Shown: piece after piece, positions 44,357 to 53,863 of the stretch
Layout: every line of letters starts with the position of its first letter
Position numbering within the stretch: position 1 is the stretch's first letter
Assembly: GCF_015863205.1 (NCBI RefSeq)
Contig: NZ_JACBXQ010000003.1
Span: 1 to 64,000 of the forward strand
Length of the DNA: 64,000 nt
Source of the DNA: Facklamia lactis
GTDB taxonomy: Bacteria; Bacillota; Bacilli; Lactobacillales; Aerococcaceae
Direction: 5' to 3'
Notes under the pieces: generated by a model
Seen by the model: only the letters and a program-made list of their open reading frames with translations
Database searches by the model: none
Told to the model about the DNA's origin: nothing
Made by a program: the position numbers and the translations under genes

Positions 44357-44380
44357 TTTATTATTTGAAAGGAGAATCCA

Positions 44381-45118
44381 ATGCTTGATAAACATCAACC
44401 CATTATCGCCCTTGATTTCGCCTCCGTTCAAGATGCTAAAGATTTTTTAACTAAAATGCCGAAACACCAGCCACTTAATCTTAAGATCGGTATGGAACTT
44501 TATTATTTATCAGGATCTGAATTTGTAAAATCGTTAGTCGATCAGGGACATAAGATCTTCTTAGATTTAAAATTACATGATATTCCCAACACCGTAGAAA
44601 GAAGTATGCGAATCTTAGCTCAACTAGGTATTGCCATGGTAAATGTACATGCCGCAGGTGGCCAAGAAATGATGACCGCTGCCAAAGAGGGGCTTTTATC
44701 TGCTAACATCCAGTCTCAACCTCTCTTAATTGCAGTCACGCAATTAACCTCAACCTCTCATGAACAACTCATAACTGAACAATTAATTAGTAGCAGTATG
44801 GAAGACTGTGTTCAGCATTACGCTCGATTGGCACTCCAAGCCGGACTTGATGGTGTTGTCTGTTCTCCACAAGAGGCGCACCTAATCAAAGAAGTCACCC
44901 ACTCACATTTTTTAACGGTGACACCTGGGATTCGATCGCAACATGTTCCACACACCGATGACCAAAAGCGTACCTTAGATATCGCTTCAGCCATCCGTAA
45001 CAAATGCGACTTCTTAGTCATTGGTCGCCCCATCACACGGTCAAATGATCCTGAACAAGTCTACCAACAAGCGGTTAAAATGATCCTCCAAACGAGAAAG
45101 GAGATAGACAATGCGTAA
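44381..45118 (+). CDS. pyrF: Orotidine-5'-phosphate decarboxylase
   Basis: 245 residues. Last step of UMP synthesis. Active site FLDLKLHDIPNTVERSM (Asp-x-Lys-x-x-Asp) and N-terminal IIALDFASVQDAKDF; C-terminal TPGIRSQHVPHTDDQKRTLD binds the phosphate. Overlaps pyrE by 8 bases. Other pyr genes are elsewhere. Ribosome binding site GAAAGGAG. Confidence 0.96.
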   Translation: MLDKHQPIIALDFASVQDAKDFLTKMPKHQPLNLKIGMELYYLSGSEFVKSLVDQGHKIFLDLKLHDIPNTVERSMRILAQLGIAMVNVHAAGGQEMMTAAKEGLLSANIQSQPLLIAVTQLTSTSHEQLITEQLISSSMEDCVQHYARLALQAGLDGVVCSPQEAHLIKEVTHSHFLTVTPGIRSQHVPHTDDQKRTLDIASAIRNKCDFLVIGRPITRSNDPEQVYQQAVKMILQTRKEIDNA

Positions 45119-45770
45119 CCCAGAAGAAGAATTATTAGCGGCTGAAATCGCTCAAGATTTATTAACAATTGGCGCGGTAAAATTACAAATCAACCCTCCC
45201 TTCACATGGGCAAGTGGTCTAAAAGCCCCTATCTATTGTGATAACCGACTCATTATTTCCTATCCCAAAGTAAGACAAAAAGTAATTGAAGCCATGGTTA
45301 AAATTATTGAAACACGTTTTCCCCAAACTGAACTCATTGCAGGTACTGCCACTGCAGGAATTCCCCATGCCGCCTTTCTAGCTCAAGCTCTCAACTTACC
45401 GATGATTTATGTTCGCTCTAGCCAGAAAGACCACGGTATGGAGAATCGCATAGAAGGCCTTCTACAAGAAGGAAAGCGTGTCCTAATGATTGAGGATCTC
45501 ATTTCAACTGGAGGTAGTGTCATCCAAGCTGCCGATGCGGTTAGTTACCAGGGCGCACAAGTCATTGGAGTCCTATCAATCTTTAATTACCTTTTAGAAA
45601 CTGGCAAACAAAATTTCGCTCAACAAAGATACCCTCTATTTTCCCTAACAGACTACCAAATTCTCATTCAAGAAGCTGTTAAATTGCCTGAATTTAAAAA
45701 TCAAGAAGAAACTTTAAGAAACTGGTACCTCTCTCCTAAAGACTGGAGCCAAAATAATCCTATTCAATAA
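45111..45770 (+). CDS. pyrE: Orotate phosphoribosyltransferase
   Basis: 219 residues. Couples orotate and PRPP to OMP. WASGLKAPIYCDNR (orotate site), VRSSQKDHGMENRIEG (catalytic loop Lys-Asp-His-Gly) and the PRPP motif VLMIEDLISTGGSVIQAA are intact. Ribosome binding site GAAAGGAGAT within pyrF. Confidence 0.96.
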   Translation: MRNPEEELLAAEIAQDLLTIGAVKLQINPPFTWASGLKAPIYCDNRLIISYPKVRQKVIEAMVKIIETRFPQTELIAGTATAGIPHAAFLAQALNLPMIYVRSSQKDHGMENRIEGLLQEGKRVLMIEDLISTGGSVIQAADAVSYQGAQVIGVLSIFNYLLETGKQNFAQQRYPLFSLTDYQILIQEAVKLPEFKNQEETLRNWYLSPKDWSQNNPIQ

Positions 45771-45828
45771 ATAATAGTACTAATAATTAAAGAAACCACG
45801 AGAGTTTCTATTAAAAGGAGATAATAAA

Positions 45829-47067
45829 ATGAATAACTTTCCACACAATCGTCGTGCACTCATTGCTTCAATGATTTCATCTGGTTTAGATGATATCAAC
45901 GTCATGTTTCTTGCTTTTTCTCTCTCATCGATTATGGCAGATTTAGAAATCAGCGGTACTCAGGCTGGGTGGATTGGAACGATTACAAATTTTGGAATGT
46001 TGTTAGGTGGACTTGTTTTTGGTGTATTAGCGGATCGACATCATAAACTTACGATTCTTAAATGGACCGTTGCTATTTTTGCACTTGCTACAGGGCTAAT
46101 CGCCTTCTCACCCAATATTTGGATTTTATATGCTTTGCGCTTTTTAGCAGGAGTCGGTGTCGGAGGAGAATATGGGGTTGCATTATCCATCATGGCTGGA
46201 ATTGTCCCAGCAGAAAGAATGGGACGTACAGCTTCTCTAAATGGCATAATGGGGCAAATTGGATCCATTATAGCCGCTGTCCTAGCCAGTTTAATTGCCC
46301 CAATATTCGGTTGGCAAGGATTATTTGCAATCGGCTTCTTTCCACTTCTATTCGTTGCTTGGATGCATTGGGGAATTGATTCAACAAAAGTTGCTGACCA
46401 TGGATCAGAAACTGCTGACCCCTCTAAAGCAGGTAAGATATCGGATCTCTTTAAAAATCGTCAACTAACCCATCAGACTATCGCTCTTATGGTTATGACA
46501 ACTGTCCAAATTGCTGGATATTTCGGCATGATGAATTGGTTACCTACTATGATGCAAAAGAGTTTAGGCATCTCATTTGGAAGTTCAAACATCTGGATGA
46601 TCTCAACAATCATCGGAATGTCCATCGGAATGCTTGTATTTGGTCAACTATTAGATACATTAGGGCCTCGATTCGGTTATGGAAGTTTCTTAATTTTATC
46701 GGCCTGTGCTGTCTTTGCTTTTACCTATGTCCATTCTTTAACCACTTTATTAATTGGCGGAGCGATCATGGGATTCTTCGTCAATGGGATGTTTGCAGGC
46801 TATGGGGCCATGATTACTCGGCTCTACCCTTATGAAATACGAACCGTTGCCAATAATACCATTTTAAATGTAGGTCGGGCAGTGGGAGGCTTCTCCTCCG
46901 TTATCATCGGGTTATTGCTTGACCACTTTAACATGAATATTGTGATGATTTTTCTAGCAGGACTCTATATCATCTCATTCTGCTTTATGCTATCTATTCC
47001 TAATCTCAAACGTGTTCATTACCAATCTTGTCTCCCTAAATCCCAAATAGTAAATTCACACGTATAA
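45829..47067 (+). CDS. Major facilitator superfamily transporter
   Basis: 412 residues, twelve predicted helices, aromatic-acid/H+ symporter-like (AAHS/NiaP) half. Motifs: GGLVFGVLADRHHKL (loop 2-3, Gly-x-x-x-Asp-Arg), FLAGVGVGGEYGVALSIM (loop 4 antiport-like) and YPYEIRTVANNTILNVGR. It follows pyrE by 58 bases behind AAAAGGAG and may be part of the pyr transcript, so a pyrimidine-related substrate such as orotate is possible; this is inference. A terminator follows directly. Confidence 0.8.
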   Translation: MNNFPHNRRALIASMISSGLDDINVMFLAFSLSSIMADLEISGTQAGWIGTITNFGMLLGGLVFGVLADRHHKLTILKWTVAIFALATGLIAFSPNIWILYALRFLAGVGVGGEYGVALSIMAGIVPAERMGRTASLNGIMGQIGSIIAAVLASLIAPIFGWQGLFAIGFFPLLFVAWMHWGIDSTKVADHGSETADPSKAGKISDLFKNRQLTHQTIALMVMTTVQIAGYFGMMNWLPTMMQKSLGISFGSSNIWMISTIIGMSIGMLVFGQLLDTLGPRFGYGSFLILSACAVFAFTYVHSLTTLLIGGAIMGFFVNGMFAGYGAMITRLYPYEIRTVANNTILNVGRAVGGFSSVIIGLLLDHFNMNIVMIFLAGLYIISFCFMLSIPNLKRVHYQSCLPKSQIVNSHV

Positions 47068-47090
47068 AAAAAGCCCCGTTGGGGCTTTTT
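47066..47090. terminator. Bidirectional terminator
   Basis: GCCCC/GGGGC stem with 3-nt loop, seven As before and five Ts after, between convergent genes (MFS, ECF-S). Confidence 0.88.
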
Positions 47091-47091
47091 C

Positions 47092-47646
47092 TTATTCTCC
47101 AATTACATGATAACGCTCAAAAATTCTCTTCATGGGAAAATATAAGAGCGGAACTAAAATGATCGTTATTAAACCAGTAAACAAACTGGCTGGCATTCCT
47201 GTTACGGCCATCGCCAAAGCTGCAGGAAATGCAGACCCTAGAAGCATTTGTTGGATTATAAATTTAATAAAGATGACGATAATCTTAATCAAGGCTCCTA
47301 AAATACCCAAACTTACAATATGACCCCAATGATCTTTATTTTTAAAGATAAATTGGTAGACTACCGCAACAATTAATAAAACTATTAAATTTTCTAACAC
47401 TGTAAAATGAGCTACCGCTAAATATCCATTCATTAAATCAAAAAGAAACAAGCCCATACAAGCAGCTGTTGCACCTCTTTTGAATCCCATCAACAAAACT
47501 GCTAAAATAACCAAAGCATTTCCTGGATGAACGAAACTATTAGAAATTGCAGAAGGCATCGGAATACGAATATAAGTAATGGCAACAATAATTAAGGCTG
47601 CATAAATACCTATTTGAACATACTTAAAAGTTTTATTGGCTGACAA
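47092..47646 (-). CDS. ECF transporter substrate-specificity (S) component
   Basis: 184 residues, six helices, ECF-S family (YpdP/HmpT/CblT-like fold). IRIPMPSAISNSFVHPGNAL and GFKRGATAACMGLFLFDLMNGY are the usual helix 1/2-3 segments with conserved Gly/Asn/His. It docks with the shared EcfA-A'-T energy module encoded elsewhere. Two-cistron spacing (24 bp) after pdp suggests a nucleoside- or pyridoxal-type ligand, by inference from context only. Confidence 0.78.
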   Translation of the reverse strand: MSANKTFKYVQIGIYAALIIVAITYIRIPMPSAISNSFVHPGNALVILAVLLMGFKRGATAACMGLFLFDLMNGYLAVAHFTVLENLIVLLIVAVVYQFIFKNKDHWGHIVSLGILGALIKIIVIFIKFIIQQMLLGSAFPAALAMAVTGMPASLFTGLITIILVPLLYFPMKRIFERYHVIGE

Positions 47647-47669
47647 TTTTATCCCTTCTTCTAATCAAA

Positions 47670-48968
47670 TTATTCTATAATGTCATATACTAAAGGTAGC
47701 AATTCAACAGAATCTGAAATCTCCACAGCCGCCTCCATGCGTGATAAAGAATCAGCCACATTCTCATCATTCGAATGGATGATCGCTAAAACATCTCCCT
47801 CCTGCACCTTATCCCCTACCTTTGCTTGTAGGACAATCCCAACAGTTGGATCAATCTTATCATCTTTTAACGCGCGCCCAGCGCCTAATACCATCGCTGC
47901 TTCCCCTACAGAGTCAGCCACCCAATGACTCAAAATTCCTGATCGCTTAGCTTTAAAAGGAATTTGATATCGAGCGCTGCCCAACAAACTAGAATCATTT
48001 ATAAAACTAGAATCACCACCTTGAGCATCAATAAATTCACCAAATTTTTCTAAGGCAGCTCCTGATTCTATTTTATCCTGTAAAAGTCTTTCACCTGCTT
48101 CTAAGCTCGTGACCAAATTAGATGCTACTAGCATCTGAGCCCCTAATAATAAACATAACTCTGTAAGATCAGCCGGTCCTTGTCCCTTTAAGGTTGCCAC
48201 AGCTTCTATCACTTCTAAAGTATTACCAATGGCATTCCCAAGCGGCTGATCCATATTGGAAATCACCGCTAACGTTTTGCGCCCGACATTCTGTCCAATT
48301 CTAACCATTGTTTGCGCTAAATCTTGTGCCTCTTCAAGGGTCTTCATAAAAGCCCCTTCTCCGACTTTTACATCCAAAACAATCGCATCAGCACCGGCAG
48401 CTATCTTCTTACTCATAATGGAACTAGCAATTAAGGGGATTGATTGAACAGTAGCCGTTACATCTCGCAAAGCATATAATTTTTTATCCGCAGGTGTCAG
48501 GTTACCTGTTTGTCCAACAATAGCCACATGATGACGATTGACTAATTCGATAAATTCATCCTGTGAAAACTCAAATTGAAAACCTGGTATGGATTCCAAT
48601 TTGTCAATCGTCCCCCCTGTATGGCCTAAACCTCGACCAGACATCTTAGCTACTGGAACTCCACAAGCAGCTACAAGTGGTGCCAAAATTAAGGTTGTCG
48701 TATCTCCGACACCACCTGTTGAATGCTTATCAACTTTAATTCCTTTTATTTCAGAAAGGTCAATTTGATCACCACTCTTAACCATGGCCATGGTTAAATC
48801 ACTCACTTCTTGATCGGTCATTCCTGTAAAATAGGTGGCCATGTTAAAAGCACTCATCTGATAGTCTGGAATAATGCCTTCAGTGAATCCTTTAATAATA
48901 AACTGAATCTCTAGCTCACTCAATTCAATATTCTCTTGTTTTTTTCGGATTAAATCGACCATTCTCAT
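47670..48968 (-). CDS. pdp: Pyrimidine-nucleoside phosphorylase
   Basis: 432 residues, nucleoside phosphorylase class II (Pdp/DeoA). Cleaves uridine/thymidine to base plus (deoxy)ribose-1-phosphate. [16 protein letters not shown] (phosphate and pyrimidine site), [19 protein letters not shown] and [16 protein letters not shown] are intact; C-terminal biotinyl-like domain. Grouped with rpiA upstream (20-bp gap) and an S component downstream: nucleoside salvage and pentose entry. Confidence 0.94.
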   Translation of the reverse strand: MRMVDLIRKKQENIELSELEIQFIIKGFTEGIIPDYQMSAFNMATYFTGMTDQEVSDLTMAMVKSGDQIDLSEIKGIKVDKHSTGGVGDTTTLILAPLVAACGVPVAKMSGRGLGHTGGTIDKLESIPGFQFEFSQDEFIELVNRHHVAIVGQTGNLTPADKKLYALRDVTATVQSIPLIASSIMSKKIAAGADAIVLDVKVGEGAFMKTLEEAQDLAQTMVRIGQNVGRKTLAVISNMDQPLGNAIGNTLEVIEAVATLKGQGPADLTELCLLLGAQMLVASNLVTSLEAGERLLQDKIESGAALEKFGEFIDAQGGDSSFINDSSLLGSARYQIPFKAKRSGILSHWVADSVGEAAMVLGAGRALKDDKIDPTVGIVLQAKVGDKVQEGDVLAIIHSNDENVADSLSRMEAAVEISDSVELLPLVYDIIE

Positions 48969-48988
48969 TTTTATTACCTCTTATTTCC

Positions 48989-49687
48989 TTACTTACGCTC
49001 TACTCTCGATCTTTCAATTTTAGTGATGGAACCATCTGCTTTAGCAACAAGAATAATATTGGCATAGTTCAAGAACAAACCATGTTCTACAACCCCAACC
49101 ATATGCTTAATTTCCATGGCGATCTGTTGTGGATGAGGGATTTCTTCTAAATGCAGATCAATAATATAATTACCAGAATCAGTCACAAATAATGAATCTT
49201 CTGTACTCTTTCTAAATGAGGGGTTCATCCCAGCACTTTCAAAGGCATCAAAAAGCTTCCACGAACCAAATTGAACAACTTCTACTGGCAGCGGAAACTT
49301 TCCTAACTGATTCACTAATTTGCTCTCATCAACAATCCAAATTATTTTATTACTATGTTCCGCAATAATTTTTTCATGTAATAAAGCTCCACCCCCGCCT
49401 TTGACACCTGCAAATTGCCGAGTTGTCTCATCCGCTCCATCTACCAATAAATCAATATGATTCACATCATCTAATGACTTTAGAGGTAAACCTAATGCTT
49501 TCGCTTGTTCACTCGAAGCATCGGATGTGGAAACCGTAATAATATGTTGTAATTCCCCTTCTTGAAATCGTCGACCAACTTCTTCTATAAACCAATGAGC
49601 GGTTGAACCTGTTCCAAGACCAACTACCATCCCATCTTCGACATAAGTTGCCGCATAACGTCCTACAATTTTTTTTGCTTCTTGCAT
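48989..49687 (-). CDS. rpiA: Ribose-5-phosphate isomerase A
   Basis: About 232 residues from ATG 49687, chosen for its AAGGAGAG site (an in-frame ATG at 49726 lies inside the flavodoxin-like gene). Interconverts ribose-5-P and ribulose-5-P. GLGTGSTAHWFIEE (phosphate loop), HIDLLVDGADETTRQ (catalytic Asp-Gly-Ala-Asp-Glu) and KGGGGALLHEKIIA are clear. First of the salvage group. Confidence 0.95.
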   Translation of the reverse strand: MQEAKKIVGRYAATYVEDGMVVGLGTGSTAHWFIEEVGRRFQEGELQHIITVSTSDASSEQAKALGLPLKSLDDVNHIDLLVDGADETTRQFAGVKGGGGALLHEKIIAEHSNKIIWIVDESKLVNQLGKFPLPVEVVQFGSWKLFDAFESAGMNPSFRKSTEDSLFVTDSGNYIIDLHLEEIPHPQQIAMEIKHMVGVVEHGLFLNYANIILVAKADGSITKIERSRVERK

Positions 49688-49700
49688 TTGTTTCTCTCCT

Positions 49701-50246
49701 TTAAACATAATATTGTTCAAGCACACGTATATAGTCTACTAATTTTTGAACCTGTTTTAAATCTGAAAGTTCAACTGTAGCACCAAACTTATTAAGAAGA
49801 TGCATTTCTTCCGGTCCTAAAATCACATCATCAATCGTTGTTCCCGGTTGTTTTCTCATTCGCTTAGAGGCCAGATACATTAATAAAAAGCGTTTGCTGA
49901 CAATTCTAGCACGAAAATGAAACAGCACTAACTGTGATCTAACTGCCGGCGAAAAATTTTCTATCAAAATCTTATCGAAATTAGTCAGTTCCGGGGTAGA
50001 CAATCCTACTGTATAAAGAATCCAAAATTTTTCTGGATATGCTGTAAATAAGGCTTCAATCTTATCAACTTGATAAATCTCCCTAGAAATGATGCTTGTC
50101 CCAATAATAATCAAATCATATTCTTTTAGATCTTGAGGTTCAACCTCTTGAAGATCACACACAGGGAGATCAAATGATTCTTTAATAGCTCGAGCATAAA
50201 CAGCTGTCGACCCATAGGATCCTTCATATAACAATATAGCTCTCAT
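49701..50246 (-). CDS. Flavodoxin-domain protein
   Basis: About 181 residues. MRAILLYEGSYGSTAVYARA is an FMN-phosphate-loop-like start; IIIGTSIISREIYQVDKIEA is the second loop, as in flavodoxin-like protoporphyrinogen-oxidase-type (HemG-like) proteins. Loop residues depart from the Thr/Ser-rich consensus, so FMN binding is likely but unproven. ATG 50246 follows GGGGGGAG. Overlaps the rpiA leader; the pairing with rpiA has no evident logic. Confidence 0.65.
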   Translation of the reverse strand: MRAILLYEGSYGSTAVYARAIKESFDLPVCDLQEVEPQDLKEYDLIIIGTSIISREIYQVDKIEALFTAYPEKFWILYTVGLSTPELTNFDKILIENFSPAVRSQLVLFHFRARIVSKRFLLMYLASKRMRKQPGTTIDDVILGPEEMHLLNKFGATVELSDLKQVQKLVDYIRVLEQYYV

Positions 50247-50407
50247 GATCTCCCCCCTTTTTGGTAGCCTTACCATTAGGATTATAGCACAGTTATCAGC
50301 GCAATGTGAAGGCGATAACAAATATTCTTCCATATACTTTTATAAACCAATGGTCATTTGTTATAATTAAAAAGAAGTCTAAAAAAGATCCTAGAGGAGG
50401 TTCTATC

Positions 50408-51085
50408 ATGCCACAAACAATCCATGTACAATGTCCTATTTGTCAAACAAAATCAAGTCGTTTAATTGAAACAGCTATTAATGCACAATTACATCCAGAA
50501 CTCAAACAAGAATTACTCAATGGTTCTCTACTTGGTTTCAAATGTGAACATTGTGGCACTAACCGGCAAATTGAAACACAAATCATGTACCATGATCCAG
50601 AAAAAAAACTACTGATCTATGTTGCACCAAATTTTAATGAAAACCGAGATCAAATCATCAATGGATTGGAACAAATTTTAAAAGAAGAAGAAATTGACGC
50701 CAGTGATTATCATTTAAGAATTACAACTTCTGTTCCTCAATTAGTTGAAAAAATCCAAATTTCAGATGTTGGAATGGATGACCAAACAATTGAAGTGGTC
50801 AAACTCTTAACAGATGGACTTTTTGCCCAGCAAGAACCTGATCGAAAAGTTATTAATCGCTATTTTATGGTCAAAGATGATGAACCCAAATTCTTGTATT
50901 TAACAGAAGACGAACAACTTCTAGTCGACTACCATCCTACTCTATCTGAATTTGTACTCGATAAGTTTGGCAAAGAATTAAACAAACAACATCTCGGACG
51001 CTTCCTTATTGTAGACCAACAATGGGCGACTAATATCGCAAATAATCTACCAGGAACAGGCCCTCTAAAAACTGAATCTGAATAA
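50408..51085 (+). CDS. CpXC-domain protein
   Basis: About 225 residues. The N-terminal ~115 residues carry HVQCPICQTKSSRLIETAIN and GFKCEHCGTNRQIE, two CPxC/CxxC pairs that can hold zinc, as in the CpXC (PF14353) domain. The rest is acidic and unrecognised. Start ATG 50408 has AGAGGAGG 9 nt upstream; a longer in-frame start at 50306 is unlikely. Function unknown. A TATAAT-like hexamer lies at 50361. Followed by a shared terminator (51088-51125). Confidence 0.75.
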   Translation: MPQTIHVQCPICQTKSSRLIETAINAQLHPELKQELLNGSLLGFKCEHCGTNRQIETQIMYHDPEKKLLIYVAPNFNENRDQIINGLEQILKEEEIDASDYHLRITTSVPQLVEKIQISDVGMDDQTIEVVKLLTDGLFAQQEPDRKVINRYFMVKDDEPKFLYLTEDEQLLVDYHPTLSEFVLDKFGKELNKQHLGRFLIVDQQWATNIANNLPGTGPLKTESE

Positions 51086-51087
51086 TT

Positions 51088-51125
51088 AAAATATCGCTTT
51101 CAACTTTAGTTGGAAGCGATATTTT
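51088..51125. terminator. Bidirectional terminator overlapping the glycosyltransferase 3' end
   Basis: AAAATATCGCTTtCAA against TTGGAAGCGATATTTT with a 5-nt loop; the stop of the minus-strand gene (51106) lies in the loop. Confidence 0.78.
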
Positions 51126-52080
51126 CGTCTTTATCTTCAAATAATCTTTGCTCTTTCAAAATATAGATAGGACGTCCTTTTCCTTCAATAAAGATCTTAC
51201 CAATATACTTTCCTACTATCCCAAGACATAGAAGTTGCAACCCGCCCATCCCTAATATAATGACTGCGAGAGAGGCCCATCCTGGGGTCTTAACCCCTGC
51301 TATTAGTGTTTCAAGCACAATATACCCACCAAATAAAACGGCCAGAAAAAAGGATAAAAACCCTATCACACTAGCCAAAGTTAAGGGCACATCTGAAAAT
51401 GAGATAAGTCCTTCAATCGCATAATCAAATAGTGACCAGAATGACCAAGAAGACGTTCCTGCACTTCTTTCAACATTCGAATATTCTAAATAGACAACGT
51501 TATACCCCACCCATGAAAAAATCCCTTTGGAAAAGCGATTATTTTCAGGAAGTGCTATGACGGATTCCACGACTTGATGACGCATCAATCTAAAATCACG
51601 CGCACCCTCAGCTAATTTAACTTTAGAGATTGAATTATTTAACTTATAATATAAGTTTGCAAACCAAGATCGAACAGGCGGCTCTCCTTCTCTTGAAGTT
51701 CTTCTCGTCGCCACTACATCAACTTCAGGATCTTGAATCAAACGGTACATTTCGTGCAACAACTCTGGTGGGTCTTGTAAATCAGCATCCATTATTGCAA
51801 CCCACTCTCCATGCGCATGCTGTAAGCCAGCATATAATCCCGCTTCTTTCCCAAAATTGCGAGAGAAAGAAAGATATTCAATAAGATTTGGGTAACTACC
51901 TGCAAGCTCTTTGATTAAAGAAAGCGTATTGTCAGTGGAACCGTCATTCACTAATAAAAGTTCCAGTCTAACCCCTACTAACTCCTTTTGAACCTGTCTA
52001 ATGGCCTCAACAAACTGCATTAAAGTTTCAGCCTCATTATAACAAGGTACTACCACTGTAATAACACCTTTTCTGATCAA
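51106..52080 (-). CDS. GtrB/DPM-like family 2 glycosyltransferase
   Basis: About 325 residues. Transfers a sugar from a nucleotide sugar to undecaprenyl phosphate or a similar lipid. TVVVPCYNEAETLMQFVEAI, LLVNDGSTDNTLSLI (Asp), VAIMDADLQDPPELL (Asp-x-Asp metal) and NRFSKGIFSWVGY are DPM/GtrB hallmarks; two C-terminal helices (about 225-300) anchor it. AGAGGA lies 6 nt before TTG 52080; an earlier in-frame ATG (52104) lacks such a site, so the start is uncertain. The partner GtrA flippase is not nearby. Confidence 0.87.
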   Translation of the reverse strand: MIRKGVITVVVPCYNEAETLMQFVEAIRQVQKELVGVRLELLLVNDGSTDNTLSLIKELAGSYPNLIEYLSFSRNFGKEAGLYAGLQHAHGEWVAIMDADLQDPPELLHEMYRLIQDPEVDVVATRRTSREGEPPVRSWFANLYYKLNNSISKVKLAEGARDFRLMRHQVVESVIALPENNRFSKGIFSWVGYNVVYLEYSNVERSAGTSSWSFWSLFDYAIEGLISFSDVPLTLASVIGFLSFFLAVLFGGYIVLETLIAGVKTPGWASLAVIILGMGGLQLLCLGIVGKYIGKIFIEGKGRPIYILKEQRLFEDKDENIASN

Positions 52081-52217
52081 TAATCTTCCTCTTTTCCCAT
52101 TCATATCATCATTCTTCACTTTTTGCTGATAGCAAAATAAGCTAATCAAGCAAAACTAATCAAATATGAATCTATTATAACTGAAAGTTCAAAAGTCGGC
52201 TATTTATATAAATAAAG

Positions 52218-52254
52218 AAGAACAAAAGTTATAAAATCTTCAACTTTTGTTCTT
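52218..52254 (-). terminator. Terminator of the 123-residue hypothetical gene
   Basis: Perfect 13-bp arms AAGAACAAAAGTT and complement, A/T-rich flanks, 26 bases past the stop at 52280. Confidence 0.65.
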
Positions 52255-52279
52255 TAATCAATTAAGTCTTCTTTACTAT

Positions 52280-52651
52280 TCAATTCTTTCGACCCATAAT
52301 CTCATACTCACAGTGCCAATGTTGTTTACTTAAAGGGTCTTGCAAGTGAACAACAAGAATCCATTCTCCTGAAGCGATGGGACCGGGTCTGGTTCCAGTT
52401 GAAGATTCAATATCGGTTTCAGCAATAATAAGCCTTTTGCTATGGTGGATATCTCGATACTCTGCTCGTAAATCATATAAAGAATCATACACTAAAATAC
52501 AGGCAATTTTATCCTCATCACTAGGTGTTGATACTGTAAGGATGACTTTATCTAAAAGCTCAGGAACGTCAAAACGCTCAATTAGAAAAGTAGCCGCCGG
52601 CTTATTAATGTCTTCTATTGTTAGGCGTTTATGATCTAAAGCTATATCCAT
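52280..52651 (-). CDS. Hypothetical protein
   Basis: About 123 residues from ATG 52651 (GAGGGGG just upstream; a longer in-frame start at 52717 has no such site). No helices of membrane type and no Cys pairs. TRPGPIASGEWILVVHLQDP suggests a beta-rich fold. Not recognised. Monocistronic with its own terminator and located between GtrB and potD. Confidence 0.5.
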   Translation of the reverse strand: MDIALDHKRLTIEDINKPAATFLIERFDVPELLDKVILTVSTPSDEDKIACILVYDSLYDLRAEYRDIHHSKRLIIAETDIESSTGTRPGPIASGEWILVVHLQDPLSKQHWHCEYEIMGRKN

Positions 52652-52789
52652 AAAATCCCCCTCAATTATTATCTGATTAGTATCAGTGTAACAATTAAAT
52701 GTGAATTTTAACCCCAAGTTACTGTAAATTTTATGTAAAGATTGCTTCTAAATATTTTAACAATTGTAAAGTTTATGTAAACAAGATGT

Positions 52790-53863
52790 TTATCTTGGTT
52801 CTAATTTAATTTCAAGGTAAAGATCATTATATTCAATTAGTTTTTCTTGACCTAAATCACGATAGACTTCTAACTTATCCACCAAGGCTTGATCAGGGTA
52901 AAAAGCAGGATCTTCAATAATTTCTGGATCCATCAAGTTCAACGCAGAGCCATTAGGAGTGGCATAGCCAATATATTCTGCATTTTGTGCGGCCACCTCT
53001 GGCTGCATCAAGAAATCCATCAAAGCATGAGCCCCTTCTATATTTTGAGCCCCTTTAGGTATAGCAAGTGTATCAAACCAAATATTCGATCCCTCTTCGG
53101 GAACCATATAAGCTAAATTCTCATTCTCATCAATAGCTGAAGCTGCTTCACCAGAATAAGTAATAGCTATAGGAGCTTCTTCCATCACAGCATACATTTT
53201 GATCTCGTCGGCTAAGAGAGCTAAGATATTTGGCATTAATGTTTTCATTTTCTTGGCAGCTTTCATTAATTGTTGACTATCCGTTTCATTCAAAGAATAA
53301 CCAAACGATTGTAAGCCAATTCCCAACACTTCACGGGCCCCATCTATGATCATAATTTTCTCACGATACTTCTCATTCCACAGATCATTCCACCCTGTAA
53401 TTTCTCCCTCTTTAATTTCTTGCGTATTATACAAGATCCCTAAGGTCCCCCAAAAATAAGGAATTGAGTAGTTATTCCCCGGATCAAATGTTTGATCTAG
53501 AAAATCAGGAGAAATATGTTTGAGATTGGGCAACAAGTCATGATCGATTTCTTCCAATAAGTTCTGTTCAATCATATTTTCTACCATGTATTCACTTGGA
53601 CCTATTAAATCATAATTCGTCCCTCCTTGTTGCACTTTTGTCAACATCGCCTCATTAGAATCAAACGTTTCGTACACCACTACGTATCCCGTTTCTTCTT
53701 GAAATTGTTCTAAAAGTTCTGGATCGATATAATCTCCCCAATTATAAAAATTAATCACTTTATTACCATTTAATCCTTGGCTGCTCTGTAAAAAATGTCT
53801 TCCAATTAACATTGCAAGAACGATCAGAAGAATAAACAAGGTTGATCTTATAAATGTTTTCAT
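52790..53863 (-). CDS. potD: Spermidine/putrescine-binding protein
   Basis: 357 residues, polyamine receptor. FYNWGDYIDPELLEQFQEET, YDLIGPSEYMVE, YFWGTLGILYN and ITYSGEAASAI contain the aromatic/acidic polyamine contacts of PotD. N-terminal segment STLFILLIVLAMLIG has no lipobox Cys and no clear cleavage motif, so it may stay membrane-anchored. Last gene of potABCD; starts one base after potC. The stop is close to a gene-free 73-bp leader, no terminator recognised. Confidence 0.93.
   Translation of the reverse strand: MKTFIRSTLFILLIVLAMLIGRHFLQSSQGLNGNKVINFYNWGDYIDPELLEQFQEETGYVVVYETFDSNEAMLTKVQQGGTNYDLIGPSEYMVENMIEQNLLEEIDHDLLPNLKHISPDFLDQTFDPGNNYSIPYFWGTLGILYNTQEIKEGEITGWNDLWNEKYREKIMIIDGAREVLGIGLQSFGYSLNETDSQQLMKAAKKMKTLMPNILALLADEIKMYAVMEEAPIAITYSGEAASAIDENENLAYMVPEEGSNIWFDTLAIPKGAQNIEGAHALMDFLMQPEVAAQNAEYIGYATPNGSALNLMDPEIIEDPAFYPDQALVDKLEVYRDLGQEKLIEYNDLYLEIKLEPR

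Noticed and set aside
45900-46835. Several out-of-frame reading frames in the MFS gene
   Set aside because: Shadow frames of a well-supported transporter.
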